DNA of 64,000 bases from Streptomyces lydicus (GCF_004125265.1 NZ_RDTE01000003.1:3410001-3474000), one strand, 5' to 3'; shown: positions 44,945-54,276, counted from the first letter of the stretch. Program-made: numbers and translations. Notes: a model not told the origin generated them from the letters alone.

Positions 44945-45520
44945 GTGAGTTATCCCCCACAGAACCCCTACGGTCCGCCGCCGGGTCAACAGCCCCAGTA
45001 CGGCTACCCGCAGCAGCAGCCACAGCAGCCGCCGCAGCCGTCCCCGTACGGCCCCTACCCGGGCGGCGGCGGGATGGCCGGTATGCAGCCGCAGTACCCG
45101 GTGGCGATGCCCAGCGGGGTGAAGACCGCCCGGGTGCTCCTGTTCGTGCTCTCCGGTGTGAACTTCATCGGGCTGATCCTCTCCGTGATGGGGCTGAGCG
45201 GCGTCAGCAAGGCCTCGCACAATGTCTCGTCGTACTCCACCACCGATGGCGTCACCGCGATCGACTTCAGCAAGGGCCTGCTGATCGCGGTGATCGTGCT
45301 CATCGTGGTCTTCACCGTGGTCGCGATCACGCTGGCCCTGCAGTTCACCAACGGGGGCAACGGGGTGCGGGTCGGCAGCATCGTCTTCGGTGTCGGCACC
45401 CTCATATTGAGCCTGTGCACCTTCCCGCTCGGCCTGGTCCACACCATCCTGGGCGTCATGGTGATCGCCTTCATCTCCAAGGACGAGAGCAAGTACTGGT
45501 TCAACAGGCCGCGTTACTGA
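44945..45520 (+). CDS. PQ-rich multipass membrane protein (DUF4190-like)
   Basis: The 191-residue protein has a 60-residue Pro/Gln/Tyr/Gly-rich start (YGYPQQQPQQPPQPSPYGPYPGGGG), three or four membrane helices and a short polar end. The helix pattern LLIAVIVLIVVFTVVAITLAL and GSIVFGVGTLILSLCTFPLGLVHTILGVMVIAFI resembles DUF4190-type proteins. The GTG at 44945 begins VSYPPQNPYG, parallel to the RDD protein's MSFGDPNNPYG. The two may share a localisation or scaffolding mode. No enzymatic motif is seen. Confidence 0.8.
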   Translation: MSYPPQNPYGPPPGQQPQYGYPQQQPQQPPQPSPYGPYPGGGGMAGMQPQYPVAMPSGVKTARVLLFVLSGVNFIGLILSVMGLSGVSKASHNVSSYSTTDGVTAIDFSKGLLIAVIVLIVVFTVVAITLALQFTNGGNGVRVGSIVFGVGTLILSLCTFPLGLVHTILGVMVIAFISKDESKYWFNRPRY

Positions 45521-45563
45521 CGTCTTCGGTGACCGCGCGGATTCCGTGCGCGCATTCAGCGCG

Positions 45564-45599
45564 AAAGGGCCGCACCCCGGCTGGGGTGCGGCCCTTTTT
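45564..45599. terminator. Intrinsic terminator with T tract
   Basis: A perfect 15-bp stem (45564-45578 / 45583-45597) with a GGCT loop and a run of Ts to 45599 is the only classical rho-independent terminator in the window. It serves the PQ-rich gene on the plus strand and, because AAA precedes it, could also serve purH on the minus strand. Confidence 0.92.
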
Positions 45600-45665
45600 C
45601 ACTCCGGTACCGGCTGATCAGGCTCGGACTCGGGCTCAGGCCCGGACTCGGGCTCGGGCCCGGGC

Positions 45666-47231
45666 TCAGTGGAAGAAGTGCCGGGTCCCGGTGAAGTACA
45701 TCGTCACGCCGGCCTTCGCGGCGGCCTCGACGACGAGTTCGTCGCGGACCGAACCGCCGGGCTGGGCCACGGCCTTGACGCCGGCCTCGGCCAGCACCTC
45801 GAAGCCGTCCGGGAACGGGAAGAAGGCGTCGGAGGCGGCGTAGGAGCCGCGCGCCCGGTCCTCGCCCGCCCGCTGCACCGCGAGCTTCGCGGAGTCCACG
45901 CGGTTGACCTGGCCCATGCCGACACCGACCGTGGCGCCGTCCTTGGCGAGCAGGATGGCGTTGGACTTCACGGCGCGGCAGGCGCGCCAGGCGAAGGCCA
46001 GCTCGGCCAGCTCGTCGGCGGACAGTGCAGTCCCGCTGGCCAGCGTCCAGTTCGCGGGGTCGTCGCCCTCGGCCTGCAGCCGGTCGGTCTCCTGGAGCAG
46101 GGCACCGCCGTCAACGGGCTTGACCTCTACGGGGTTCGACGGTGCGTCGGGGCAGCGCAGCACCCGGATGTTCTTCTTGCGGGCCAGGATCTCGACCGCG
46201 CCGTCCTCGTAGCCGGGGGCCACGATGACCTCGGTGAAGATCTCGGCGACCTGCTCGGCCATCGCCACGGAGACCGGGCGGTTGACGGCGATGACGCCGC
46301 CGAACGCGGAGAGCGGGTCACAGGCGTGCGCGTTGCGGTGCGCCTCGGCGACGTCCGCGGCGACCGCGATACCGCACGGGTTGGCGTGCTTGATGATCGC
46401 CACACACGGCTCGGCGTGGTCGTACGCGGCCCGGCGCGCGGCGTCGGTGTCCGTGTAGTTGTTGTACGACATCTCCTTGCCGTGCAGCTGCTCGGCCTCC
46501 GCGAGCCCGCCGCTGCCGTCCACGTAGAGCGCGGCGCCCTGGTGCGGGTTCTCGCCGTAGCGCAGGACGTTCTTGCGGGCGTAGGTGGCGCCCAGGAACT
46601 CGGGGAAGGCGGAGTCGTCAGCGGCCGCGTAGCCGTCGGCGAACCAGGAGGCGACCGCCACGTCGTAGGCCGCGGTGTGCTGGAAGGCCTCGGCCGCCAG
46701 CCGCTTGCGCTGCGTCAGTTCGAAGCCGCCGCCGGTGACGGCCTCCAGGACATCGGCGTAGCGGGCGGGGTTGACGACCACGGCCACCGAGGGGTGGTTC
46801 TTGGCGGCGGCGCGGACCATCGAGGGGCCGCCGATGTCGATCTGCTCCACGCACTCGTCGGGGGTGGCGCCGGAGGCGACGGTCTCCCGGAACGGGTAGA
46901 GGTTCACGATCACCAGGTCGAACGGCTCGACGCCGAGATCGGCCAGCTGCCGGCGGTGGTCCTCCAGGCGGAGGTCGGCCAGGATGCCGGCGTGGACCTT
47001 GGGGTGCAGGGTCTTGACCCGGCCGTCCAGGCACTCGGGGAAGCCCGTCAGCTCCTCGACCTTGGTGACCGGCACCCCGGCGGCGGCGATCTTCGCGGCC
47101 GTCGACCCGGTCGAGACGAGCTGGACGCCCGCCGCGTGCAGCCCCTGCGCCAGCTCCTCCAGCCCGGACTTGTCATAGACGCTGACCAGCGCGCGGCGGA
47201 TGGGCCGCTGCGTACCTTCGGTGACGGTCAC
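45666..47231 (-). CDS. purH: Bifunctional AICAR transformylase / IMP cyclohydrolase
   Basis: The 521-residue enzyme performs the last two steps of de novo IMP synthesis. The N-terminal cyclohydrolase (about residues 10-200) shows SVYDKSGLEELAQGL, STGSTAAKI and GRVKTLHPKVHAGIL. The transformylase domain has YGENPHQGAALY, KHANPCGIAVA with the catalytic Lys-His pair, and SDAFFPFPDGFE. It uses 10-formyl-THF made by FolD. Its ATG overlaps the purN stop by 4 nt, giving a purN-purH unit. GGCTC-rich repeats follow the gene (45624-45665). Confidence 0.97.
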   Translation of the reverse strand: MTVTEGTQRPIRRALVSVYDKSGLEELAQGLHAAGVQLVSTGSTAAKIAAAGVPVTKVEELTGFPECLDGRVKTLHPKVHAGILADLRLEDHRRQLADLGVEPFDLVIVNLYPFRETVASGATPDECVEQIDIGGPSMVRAAAKNHPSVAVVVNPARYADVLEAVTGGGFELTQRKRLAAEAFQHTAAYDVAVASWFADGYAAADDSAFPEFLGATYARKNVLRYGENPHQGAALYVDGSGGLAEAEQLHGKEMSYNNYTDTDAARRAAYDHAEPCVAIIKHANPCGIAVAADVAEAHRNAHACDPLSAFGGVIAVNRPVSVAMAEQVAEIFTEVIVAPGYEDGAVEILARKKNIRVLRCPDAPSNPVEVKPVDGGALLQETDRLQAEGDDPANWTLASGTALSADELAELAFAWRACRAVKSNAILLAKDGATVGVGMGQVNRVDSAKLAVQRAGEDRARGSYAASDAFFPFPDGFEVLAEAGVKAVAQPGGSVRDELVVEAAAKAGVTMYFTGTRHFFH

Positions 47232-47884
47232 GAGATACGTACCTTTCGTCCCTCAATGCGGTAGCCGTGCCGGGCCAGACGCCCCACGACCTCGACGAGC
47301 AGCGATCGCTCGACTTCCTTGATGCGCTCATGCAGCGCGGATTCGTCGTCCTCGTCCCGGACCTCGACCACGCCCTGGGCGATGATCGGGCCGGTGTCGA
47401 CGCCGTCGTCGACGAAGTGGACGGTGCATCCGGTGACCTTCGCGCCGTACGCGAGCGCGTCGCGCACGCCATGGGCACCGGGAAAGCTCGGCAGCAGCGC
47501 CGGGTGGGTGTTGACGGTGCGGCCGCCGAAGCGGGCGAGGAACTCCTTGCCCAGGATCTTCATGAAACCGGCCGAGACCACCAGATCGGGCGCGTACGCG
47601 GCGGTCGCCTCGGTGAGCGCCGCATCCCAGTCCGCACGGCTGTCGTAGTCCTTGACCCGGCAGACGAAGGTGGGGAGCCCGGCGGCCGCGGCACGCTCCA
47701 GGCCCGCGATCGCTCCCCGGTCGGCTCCGACGGCCACGATCTCGGCGCCGTACTCCTGCGGGCCCAGGTCGGCGATGCCGTCCAGCAGTGCCTGCAGGTT
47801 CGTTCCGGAACCGGAGACCAGGACGACGATGCGGGCCGGGCGGCCGGGGTCGGCGGGCTGGGCGGGGGGTGGGGAGGAAGCCAC
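47228..47884 (-). CDS. purN: Phosphoribosylglycinamide formyltransferase
   Basis: The 218-residue enzyme formylates GAR in purine synthesis with 10-formyl-THF. VLVSGSGTNLQALLDGI is the phosphate-binding loop, VVSAGFMKILG the core, VNTHPALLPSFPGAHG supplies the Asn/His catalytic pair and VDDGVDTGPII the Asp. The GTG at 47884 gives a normal length with a short disordered start. The frame stays open far upstream, but that sequence has no family match. The ribosome site is weak. Confidence 0.95.
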   Translation of the reverse strand: MASSPPPAQPADPGRPARIVVLVSGSGTNLQALLDGIADLGPQEYGAEIVAVGADRGAIAGLERAAAAGLPTFVCRVKDYDSRADWDAALTEATAAYAPDLVVSAGFMKILGKEFLARFGGRTVNTHPALLPSFPGAHGVRDALAYGAKVTGCTVHFVDDGVDTGPIIAQGVVEVRDEDDESALHERIKEVERSLLVEVVGRLARHGYRIEGRKVRIS

Positions 47885-48160
47885 GGCGGGGCTCTTTTCC
47901 GATCTCGCGTGCTTTGTGTGGTCGTACAAGACTGCGGATACCGCAGATCCGGGGAACCCTACGAAGGCGCCGACCGTCAGCAACGATACCGGCACACCGC
48001 GCGGCCCCCACGGGACGGGGGCGGGCACGGGAGGTAGCGTCAGGCCTAAGACTGCGTGCAGTTCGTGGTAACCGGGCGCTTGTTGTGACGGCCCGCGTAC
48101 GGACGACGCAAGAGACGACGCAAGACGAGACAGACGAGACAAGGGGAAGACGCACTCCAG

Positions 48161-49069
48161 ATGACGGACCGACGCCGCCGCGCGGCCCTCCTGCTCCCTC
48201 CCCCGGCTACCGCTGGGTGGTGCCCCCAGCCCACCATCTCCCCCGGGATGGTGCTGCTGCCGCGTGAGCGCAAGCCGTCGTCCTCGTCGCCGGAGCCCGC
48301 CGCCCCGCATTCCCCGGACTCCGACCAGGACAACAACCCCTTCGCCCCGCCGCCGGCCGACGCGCCCGACCAGGAGTGGCGCCCGCGCCACCCCGCCCCG
48401 CACGGCAACGGTGACGGCAACGGCAACGGCGATGAGGACCGGCCGTCGCAGGACGAGCCGGCACCGGGCTGGGGCAGCCAGTGGAGCCCCCGGCAGCCGG
48501 GACGGCAGAGCGGCGGTTTCGGCACCCGCCCCGGCAGCCGCAACGGCCAGCAGGGCAACGGCCCCGGTGGCCCCGGCAGCCCCGGCGGGCTGCGCTGGGA
48601 CCCCACCGACCCGGCCCAGCGCAGGGCGCGCTTCGCACTGCTCGGCGGGCTCTGGGCGTTCTTCTGCGTGCTGTTCGGCCTGCCGGAGGTCGCTCTGCTG
48701 CTGGCCGCACTGGCGCTGTACTGGGGCATCAGCTCGCTGCGCGCCAAGCCGAACCCGGCGAAGGCCGACGCGGCGGCCACCACCGCCGCCATGGAGGGGC
48801 GCCCCGCCCCCGCCGCCCCGCCGGCCCCGGGCGCACAGCCCGGCGCCCCTGCCTCGCCGGGCAGCACCCGGCCGCAGGTCACCGCGGCGATCGCGGGCCT
48901 GGTGACCGCCTCGCTGGCGCTGGTGATGGTGGCCGCGACCTTCACCGTGCAGATCGTCTACCGCGACTACTTCACCTGCGTGAACGACGCCCTGACCCAA
49001 TCGGCCGGCAAGTCCTGCGAGCAACTGCTGCCGCGGGAGCTGCGGCCGCTGCTGAGCGCGCGGCAGTAG
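48161..49069 (+). CDS. Two-helix membrane protein with disordered N-terminus
   Basis: The 302-residue protein has about 145 residues of Pro/Gly/Asn/Gln-rich low-complexity sequence (GDGNGNGDED, GNGPGGPGSPGG). A LRWDPTDPAQRRARFALLGGLWAFFCVLFGLPEVALLLAALALYWGIS helical pair, another Ala/Pro linker, a third helix (TAAIAGLVTASLALVMVAATFTVQIVY) and the end RDYFTCVNDALTQSAGKSCEQLLP follow. It is conserved by position between DUF6350 and purN in streptomycetes; function is unknown. The start is uncertain: 48161 or the ATG at 48248 (MVLLPRERKP). Confidence 0.75.
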   Translation: MTDRRRRAALLLPPPATAGWCPQPTISPGMVLLPRERKPSSSSPEPAAPHSPDSDQDNNPFAPPPADAPDQEWRPRHPAPHGNGDGNGNGDEDRPSQDEPAPGWGSQWSPRQPGRQSGGFGTRPGSRNGQQGNGPGGPGSPGGLRWDPTDPAQRRARFALLGGLWAFFCVLFGLPEVALLLAALALYWGISSLRAKPNPAKADAAATTAAMEGRPAPAAPPAPGAQPGAPASPGSTRPQVTAAIAGLVTASLALVMVAATFTVQIVYRDYFTCVNDALTQSAGKSCEQLLPRELRPLLSARQ

Positions 49070-49122
49070 GTAGTAGGTCGTAGGCAGCCAGTAGGCAGCT
49101 GGGTAGTAGGCGGCAGTAGGCA
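49066..49122. repeat. GTAGGCAG-type tandem repeat
   Basis: Degenerate copies of GTAGGCAG/GTAGTAGG begin at the stop codon of the membrane protein gene and run to the DUF6350 stop region. The first TAG copies include the functional stop. Confidence 0.7.
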
Positions 49123-49139
49123 GCGGGAGGCGCGGCCGG

Positions 49140-50780
49140 TCAGCCGTTCGGGGTGACGGGGGCGGCGACCGGCTTCGTGATGGCCGGTTCGGTGGCCGGC
49201 TGCTCCGTGGTGGCCGGTTTTGAGGCAGGCGATTCCGCGGTCGCCGGCTCCATGGCAGTTGGTTCCGTGGCCGCAGTCGGCTCCGTGGGGGCCGCCCGAT
49301 CGGTGGCCGTGAGGTCATCGGGGCCGGGGCCGGGGCCGGCGCCCTCGCCATCCGCCGTCGCCACGCCGGGGCCGGTCGCGGTGCCCGTACGGCCCGCCGT
49401 GGCGCCGGGGCAGGTGTCCTCGTCCCGACCCCGCCGGCCCGCCCGCAGCCGCCAGGCCCGTAGCGCGATCGCGCCCGGGACGCCGGTCAGGGCGGTCCAG
49501 CCCGCTGCCGCGAGGCCCGTACGCCACCAGCTCGGGCCGAACGCGGCGAGCGCTCCGGTGCCCAGCGCGCCACCGGAGAGGCCCGCGAGCACTGCCGTGA
49601 CGGCGCCGCAGAGACCGGCCCCCAGGGCTGCCGCACACGCCGTCGTCCACCACGACCAGGGGCGTCCCGCAGCGCCGGGCACCGACGGCCCGGAACGGGT
49701 CACCGAGCGGGCGACCGAGCGTGCCAGCAGCGCCCCCGCGATCAGGGGCACCACGGCCACCGCCCAGGTCAGCGGGTATCCCGGGCCGGCATCCGGCAGC
49801 CCGCCGAGCAGCGGCAGCCGGGGCAGCGCCGAAGGCGGCGAGGCACCCAGCGGGCCGACCGCGCTGCCCGCGCCGACCGTGAAACCCGGCCCCAGGGCAT
49901 AGGCGGCGCCCCAGACGGCCGCGTTCGGGAGCAGGACGAGGCACAGCAGCAGCACCGTGGCGTGGCTCGCCCAGTCGGGCGCCAGCCGGAGCAGGTCGCC
50001 CCACACCCGGCCCGCGTGCAGGCCGAGGGAGAGCAGGGTGAGCAGGGCGCCGGATGCCAGCAGGGCGCCGAGGGCGGCACCGGCGGCGCGCGCCGCGACG
50101 GCGAACCGGGGGCCGCCGAGCAGGCTGCGCAGGCCGTCCGGCACCGCGGCCCCGGCCCGCAGCGCCCAGGCGGGCAGCAGATCGGCGCCGGGGTGCCGGA
50201 GCAGGAACCAGCCCGTACCGGCGAGCGTGGCGAGCGCGGTGGCCGGTACGGACGCCAGCACGCTCAGCGGCTCGGCGCTCAGCTCCCCGGCGGAGGCGTA
50301 GATCAGCACCGCGGCCGCGACCAGCAGATAGCCGGTGAGCAGCGCACCGAGCAGGGTGCGCGGCACCACCGCCAGGGTGGCGTCCGCGGCATTGCCGGGG
50401 CCCGCGCCGGGGCCGGTGCGAGCGTCGGCCGCGGTCGCCAGGGTGTGGCGGGCGGCCCGGTGGAGCAGCCAGACCGGGAGGACGGCGAGCAGCAGCGGGG
50501 TCACGGCGACCGGGACGGCAAAGTGGCCCGTGGTGCGTTCGAGGGCGCCGCCGTGCGCCATCAGCCACAGGTCGGCGGCGAGGTGCAGGGCCCGGGACGG
50601 GCCGTTGTCGGGCGCGGGGGAGGCGACCCAGAGCAGCAGCACGGCGACCGCCAGCGCGCCGAGGCCGAGGCCGGCGGCCGTCACACCGCCGAGGAACGCC
50701 GCGCCGATCGCGGACGAGCGCTGCGCGGCGGCTCGGCCGTGCGAGGACAGGGTGGGGCCACGCTCGGTCAACTGGCTCAC
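49140..50780 (-). CDS. DUF6350 multipass membrane protein
   Basis: The 546-residue, strongly hydrophobic protein has about nine or ten membrane helices, as in the actinobacterial DUF6350 family encoded beside purN. It begins SQLTERGPTLSSHGRAAAQRSSAIGAAFLGGVTAAGLGLGALAVAVLLLW. The last 80 residues are a Thr/Glu/Pro/Ala repeat tail (TEPTA-like). Function is unproven. The GTG at 50780 was chosen because it gives the family start; a ribosome site is not clear. It is divergent from the sigma-like gene. Confidence 0.82.
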   Translation of the reverse strand: MSQLTERGPTLSSHGRAAAQRSSAIGAAFLGGVTAAGLGLGALAVAVLLLWVASPAPDNGPSRALHLAADLWLMAHGGALERTTGHFAVPVAVTPLLLAVLPVWLLHRAARHTLATAADARTGPGAGPGNAADATLAVVPRTLLGALLTGYLLVAAAVLIYASAGELSAEPLSVLASVPATALATLAGTGWFLLRHPGADLLPAWALRAGAAVPDGLRSLLGGPRFAVAARAAGAALGALLASGALLTLLSLGLHAGRVWGDLLRLAPDWASHATVLLLCLVLLPNAAVWGAAYALGPGFTVGAGSAVGPLGASPPSALPRLPLLGGLPDAGPGYPLTWAVAVVPLIAGALLARSVARSVTRSGPSVPGAAGRPWSWWTTACAAALGAGLCGAVTAVLAGLSGGALGTGALAAFGPSWWRTGLAAAGWTALTGVPGAIALRAWRLRAGRRGRDEDTCPGATAGRTGTATGPGVATADGEGAGPGPGPDDLTATDRAAPTEPTAATEPTAMEPATAESPASKPATTEQPATEPAITKPVAAPVTPNG

Positions 50781-50903
50781 GCGGCCATGCTGCCAACAAG
50801 AGGCGTTTCCTCCCCGCACTGGCGAAATGCCCGACGTGTCGCGCTGCGTCCGGCAATGCCGGTTTTCCACACTGCTCTGTATGACCCAGCGCGAGACGAC
50901 CCG

Positions 50904-51761
50904 ATGACCCGGCGCGAGAGGCCCCGGCCCGAGCAGGCCGCCGCCGCCTTCGACGACCTCCACACCCGGCACGCGGCAGCGCTGATGCGGCAGACGTATC
51001 TGCTCACCGGGCGGCCATGGCTCGCGCGGCGGGCCGTGCAGCAGGGGTTCCGGCGCGCCTGGCAGCACTGGCCGCAGGTCGCGGTGGACCCGGATCCGGC
51101 AGGGTGGGTGCGGGCGGCCGCGTACGAGTACGCGCTGACGCCCTGGCACCGGCTGTGTCCCGGACTGCGGACCGCCCGGAAACCGAAGCGCTTCCACGAG
51201 ACCGGCGAGCGGGCGGACCGTGCGCTGCTGGCGGCGCTGCTGCGGCTGCCCGCCCCCTACCGGCGGGCGCTGCTGCTGCACGACGGGGTCGGGCTGGGGC
51301 TCTACGAGACCGCGGCGGAGATCGAGGCGAGTACCCCGGCCGCGGCCGGGCGGCTGACGCATGCGCGGGAAGGGATCGCCGAGCGGCTGCCGGAACTGGG
51401 GCTCGCCGGGCACCCGCCGGTGCGGCAGGGCGAGATCCTGCGGGCCCGGCTCATCGCGCTGACGGCCGCGCAGCAGGTGACGCCGACCGCCGCGGAGCGC
51501 GTACGGAGCGACGCCGAACGCAGCGATCTGCGGACCACCAGGGCGGCGGTCGGGCTGGCCGGAGGGTTCGCGCTGGTGGCGGTGGTGATGATGCTCGTGA
51601 CGCCGGACCGCTACACGCCGCCCCCGGACAAGCCCCTGGCGACCGCGCCGCATGTCGCCGTCTCACCCACCGGGCACCGTGGCGCGGACGTCAGGAAGCA
51701 GGGCAATGCCGCGGTACGGAAGAGGCTGCGGGAGGCCCGTCTGGTGCCGGACGTGCGCTGA
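50904..51761 (+). CDS. Sigma-70-like protein with C-terminal membrane helix
   Basis: The 285-residue protein resembles an ECF sigma factor. Region 2-like FDDLHTRHAAALMRQTYLLTGRPWLARRAVQQGFRRAWQHWPQ (about residues 16-58) and region 4-like LLRLPAPYRRALLLHDGVGLGLYETAAEIEASTPAAAGRLTHAREGI (112-158) are both recognisable. The usual -10 recognition residues are poorly kept. A long tail follows with a membrane helix (about 214-233) and a basic end. It may be a degenerate sigma or membrane-held regulator. The start at 50904 overlaps an 8-codon upstream frame (50881-50907). Confidence 0.78.
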   Translation: MTRRERPRPEQAAAAFDDLHTRHAAALMRQTYLLTGRPWLARRAVQQGFRRAWQHWPQVAVDPDPAGWVRAAAYEYALTPWHRLCPGLRTARKPKRFHETGERADRALLAALLRLPAPYRRALLLHDGVGLGLYETAAEIEASTPAAAGRLTHAREGIAERLPELGLAGHPPVRQGEILRARLIALTAAQQVTPTAAERVRSDAERSDLRTTRAAVGLAGGFALVAVVMMLVTPDRYTPPPDKPLATAPHVAVSPTGHRGADVRKQGNAAVRKRLREARLVPDVR

Positions 51762-51869
51762 GGGACGACTGAGGGGCGCCCGAGGCCGACTGAGGGCCGG
51801 CGCCACGCTCCGGGTCCGCCCGGGACGCACCGTGCCCAACGCCCAGCACCGCCCCGCCCGAACGCCGAG

Positions 51870-51907
51870 CGCCCCCGCGGCGGAAGTTCTCTTCCACCGC
51901 GGGGGCG
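51870..51907 (-). terminator. Terminator of the sucCD operon
   Basis: 17-nt arms (51870-51886 / 51891-51907) with a TTCT loop pair fully on the minus-strand RNA with one G.U wobble. It starts 94 nt beyond the sucD stop and faces the converging sigma-like gene. Confidence 0.85.
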
Positions 51908-52000
51908 AAACGCCACGAGGGCGAGAGCCGGCAGCATCGCCGGCGGCCGTCAAGGACGACGTACGTCTACGTCCCTTCCGGCAACGACGCCGGGAGGCAG

Positions 52001-52885
52001 TCAGCCGCCGAGGATCTCGCGGGCCAGCCGCGCGGTCTCCGACGGGGTCTTGCCGACCTTGACGCCGGCGGCCTCCAGGGCCTCCTTCTTCGCCTGGGCG
52101 GTGCCGGAGGAACCGGAGACGATGGCGCCGGCGTGGCCCATGGTCTTGCCCTCGGGCGCGGTGAAGCCCGCGACGTAGCCGACGACCGGCTTGGAGACGT
52201 TGGCCTTGATGAAGTCGGCCGCACGCTCCTCGGCGTCGCCGCCGATCTCGCCGATCATCACGATCAGGTCGGTGTCGGGGTCCGCCTCGAACGCCGCGAG
52301 GGCGTCGATGTGGGTGGTGCCGATGACCGGGTCGCCACCGATGCCGACGGCCGAGGAGAAGCCGATGTCACGGAGCTCGTACATCATCTGGTAGGTCAGC
52401 GTGCCGGACTTCGACACCAGACCGATGCGGCCGGGCTTGGTGATGTCGCCCGGGATGATGCCGGCGTTGGACTGGCCGGGGGTGATCAGGCCGGGGCAGT
52501 TCGGGCCGATGATCCGGGTCTTGTTGCCCTTGGACTTCGCGTACGCCCAGAAGGCGGCGGAGTCGTGCACCGCGATGCCCTCGGTGATCACGACAGCCAG
52601 CGGGATCTCGGCGTCGATCGCCTCGACGACGGCGGCCTTGGCGAAGGCCGGCGGCACGAAGAGCACGGACACGTCGGCGCCGGTCTTCTCCATCGCCTCG
52701 GCGACGGAGCCGAAGACGGGCACGTCGGTGCCGTCGAAGTCGACGCTGGTGCCGGCCTTGCGCGGGTTCACACCGCCGACGATGTTGGTGCCGTCACCGA
52801 GCATCAGCTTGGTGTGCTTCATGCCAGTGGCACCGGTCATGCCCTGGACGATGACCTTGCTTTCCTTGGTCAGGAAGATAGCCAT
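52001..52885 (-). CDS. sucD: Succinyl-CoA ligase, alpha subunit
   Basis: The 294-residue subunit binds CoA (VIVQGMTGATGMKHTKLMLGDGTNIVGGVNPRKAG) and carries the phosphorylated histidine in KTMGHAGAIVSG. GPNCPGLITPGQSNAGIIPG is a family mark. With SucC it makes ATP or GTP from succinyl-CoA in the TCA cycle. It follows sucC after 20 bp and is last in the operon. Confidence 0.98.
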   Translation of the reverse strand: MAIFLTKESKVIVQGMTGATGMKHTKLMLGDGTNIVGGVNPRKAGTSVDFDGTDVPVFGSVAEAMEKTGADVSVLFVPPAFAKAAVVEAIDAEIPLAVVITEGIAVHDSAAFWAYAKSKGNKTRIIGPNCPGLITPGQSNAGIIPGDITKPGRIGLVSKSGTLTYQMMYELRDIGFSSAVGIGGDPVIGTTHIDALAAFEADPDTDLIVMIGEIGGDAEERAADFIKANVSKPVVGYVAGFTAPEGKTMGHAGAIVSGSSGTAQAKKEALEAAGVKVGKTPSETARLAREILGG

Positions 52886-52905
52886 GGTTGTTGTGTCCTC
52901 GTCCT

Positions 52906-54081
52906 TTACTTAGCAGCCAGCTCGGCGGCCTTGTCGGCCGCGCCGTCCATGGTGTCCACGCGCTGCACCAGCGGGTGGTTGGCCTTCGACAGGATCTCGC
53001 GACCGAGCTCCGCGTTGTTGCCGTCGAGACGCACGACCAGGGGCTTGTTGACGTCCTCGCCCTTGGACTTGAGCAGCTCCAGGGCCTGGACGATGCCGTT
53101 GGCGACCTCGTCACAGGCGGTGATGCCACCGAAGACGTTGACGAACACGGACTTGACGTCCGGGTCGCCGAGGATGATCTCCAGGCCGTTCGCCATGACC
53201 TCGGCGGAGGCGCCGCCACCGATGTCGAGGAAGTTGGCGGGCTTGACGTTGCTGTGCTTCTCGCCGGCGTAGGCGACGACGTCCAGGGTGCTCATGACGA
53301 GACCCGCGCCGTTGCCGATGATGCCGACCTGACCGTCGAGCTTGACGTAGTTCAGACCCTTGGCCTTGGCAGCGGCCTCGAGCGGGTTGGCCGCGTCCTT
53401 GTCCTCCAGGGCCTCGTGCTCCGGCTGGCGGAACTCGGCGTTCTCGTCCAGGGACACCTTGCCGTCGAGGGCGATGACCTCGCCGCTGGCGACCTTGGCG
53501 AGCGGGTTGACCTCGACGAGGAGCGCGTCCTCGGCGACGAAGGTCTTCCACAGCGTCACCATGACGTCGGCGACCTTCTCGGCGACCTCGGCCGGGAACT
53601 TCGCCTGGGCGACGATCTCGCGGGCCTTCTCGATCGTGACGCCCTCGTTGGCGTCGACCGGGACCTTCGCGAGCTCGTCGGGCCGGGTCGCCGCGACCTC
53701 CTCGATGTCCATGCCGCCGGCGACGGAGGCCATGGCCAGGAAGGTGCGGTTGGTGCGGTCGAGGAGGTACGAGACGTAGTACTCCTCGGCGATCTCCGGA
53801 GCGGTCTCGGCGATCATCACCTTGTGGACCGTGTGGCCCTTGATGTCCATGCCCAGGATCTGACCGGCCTTCTCGACCGCGTCGTCCTCACTGGTGGCCA
53901 GCTTCACGCCGCCGGCCTTGCCGCGGCCACCGACCTTCACCTGCGCCTTGACGACCGACTTGCCGCCCAGCCGCTGGGTCGCCTCGCGCGCCGCCTCAGG
54001 CGTGTCGATGACTTCACCGGCCAGCACCGGTACACCGTGCTTGGCGAAGAGGTCCCTCGCCTGGTACTCGAACAGGTCCAC
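52906..54081 (-). CDS. sucC: Succinyl-CoA ligase, beta subunit
   Basis: The 391-residue ATP-grasp subunit starts MDLFEYQARDLFAKHGVPVLAGEVIDTPEAA and shows VKAQVKVGGRGKAGGVKLA, EVNPLAKVASGEVIALDGKV (metal and nucleotide ligands), DVVAYAGEKHSNVKPANFLDIGGGA and VFVNVFGGITACDEVA. It binds nucleotide and succinate in complex with SucD. The promoter lies in the 1-kb spacer upstream, where a Crp-like site is seen at 54277-54292. Confidence 0.98.
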   Translation of the reverse strand: MDLFEYQARDLFAKHGVPVLAGEVIDTPEAAREATQRLGGKSVVKAQVKVGGRGKAGGVKLATSEDDAVEKAGQILGMDIKGHTVHKVMIAETAPEIAEEYYVSYLLDRTNRTFLAMASVAGGMDIEEVAATRPDELAKVPVDANEGVTIEKAREIVAQAKFPAEVAEKVADVMVTLWKTFVAEDALLVEVNPLAKVASGEVIALDGKVSLDENAEFRQPEHEALEDKDAANPLEAAAKAKGLNYVKLDGQVGIIGNGAGLVMSTLDVVAYAGEKHSNVKPANFLDIGGGASAEVMANGLEIILGDPDVKSVFVNVFGGITACDEVANGIVQALELLKSKGEDVNKPLVVRLDGNNAELGREILSKANHPLVQRVDTMDGAADKAAELAAK

Positions 54082-54276
54082 GCGCGTCCGTCCCTTGTCT
54101 TCTCAGAATCGCCGTAGTGATCGCGGTTCGTTCGTCTGCGATGGGCGTGCCGCGAAGGGCAACGTGACGGCGCTGTCACTGAGGGAGGCGTACACGGTGA
54201 CCGGATACGCGGCATGTCCGTCCCGCAGGTTATCGCCGGAGGACGTGCGTCCCTAAATCGCAGATCACACTCCAGC

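Noticed and set aside
47885..49351. Upstream extension of purN to a 707-aa protein
   Set aside because: The added part is Pro/Arg-rich antisense of the 302-aa membrane gene; purN homology begins at the GTG near 47884.
49962..50903. N-terminal extension of the sigma-like protein
   Set aside because: The extra 314 residues are antisense of the DUF6350 membrane gene and lack any start signal.
50881..50907. Eight-codon leader ORF overlapping the sigma-like gene start
   Set aside because: Too short to call a gene; it might couple translation but no ribosome site is evident.
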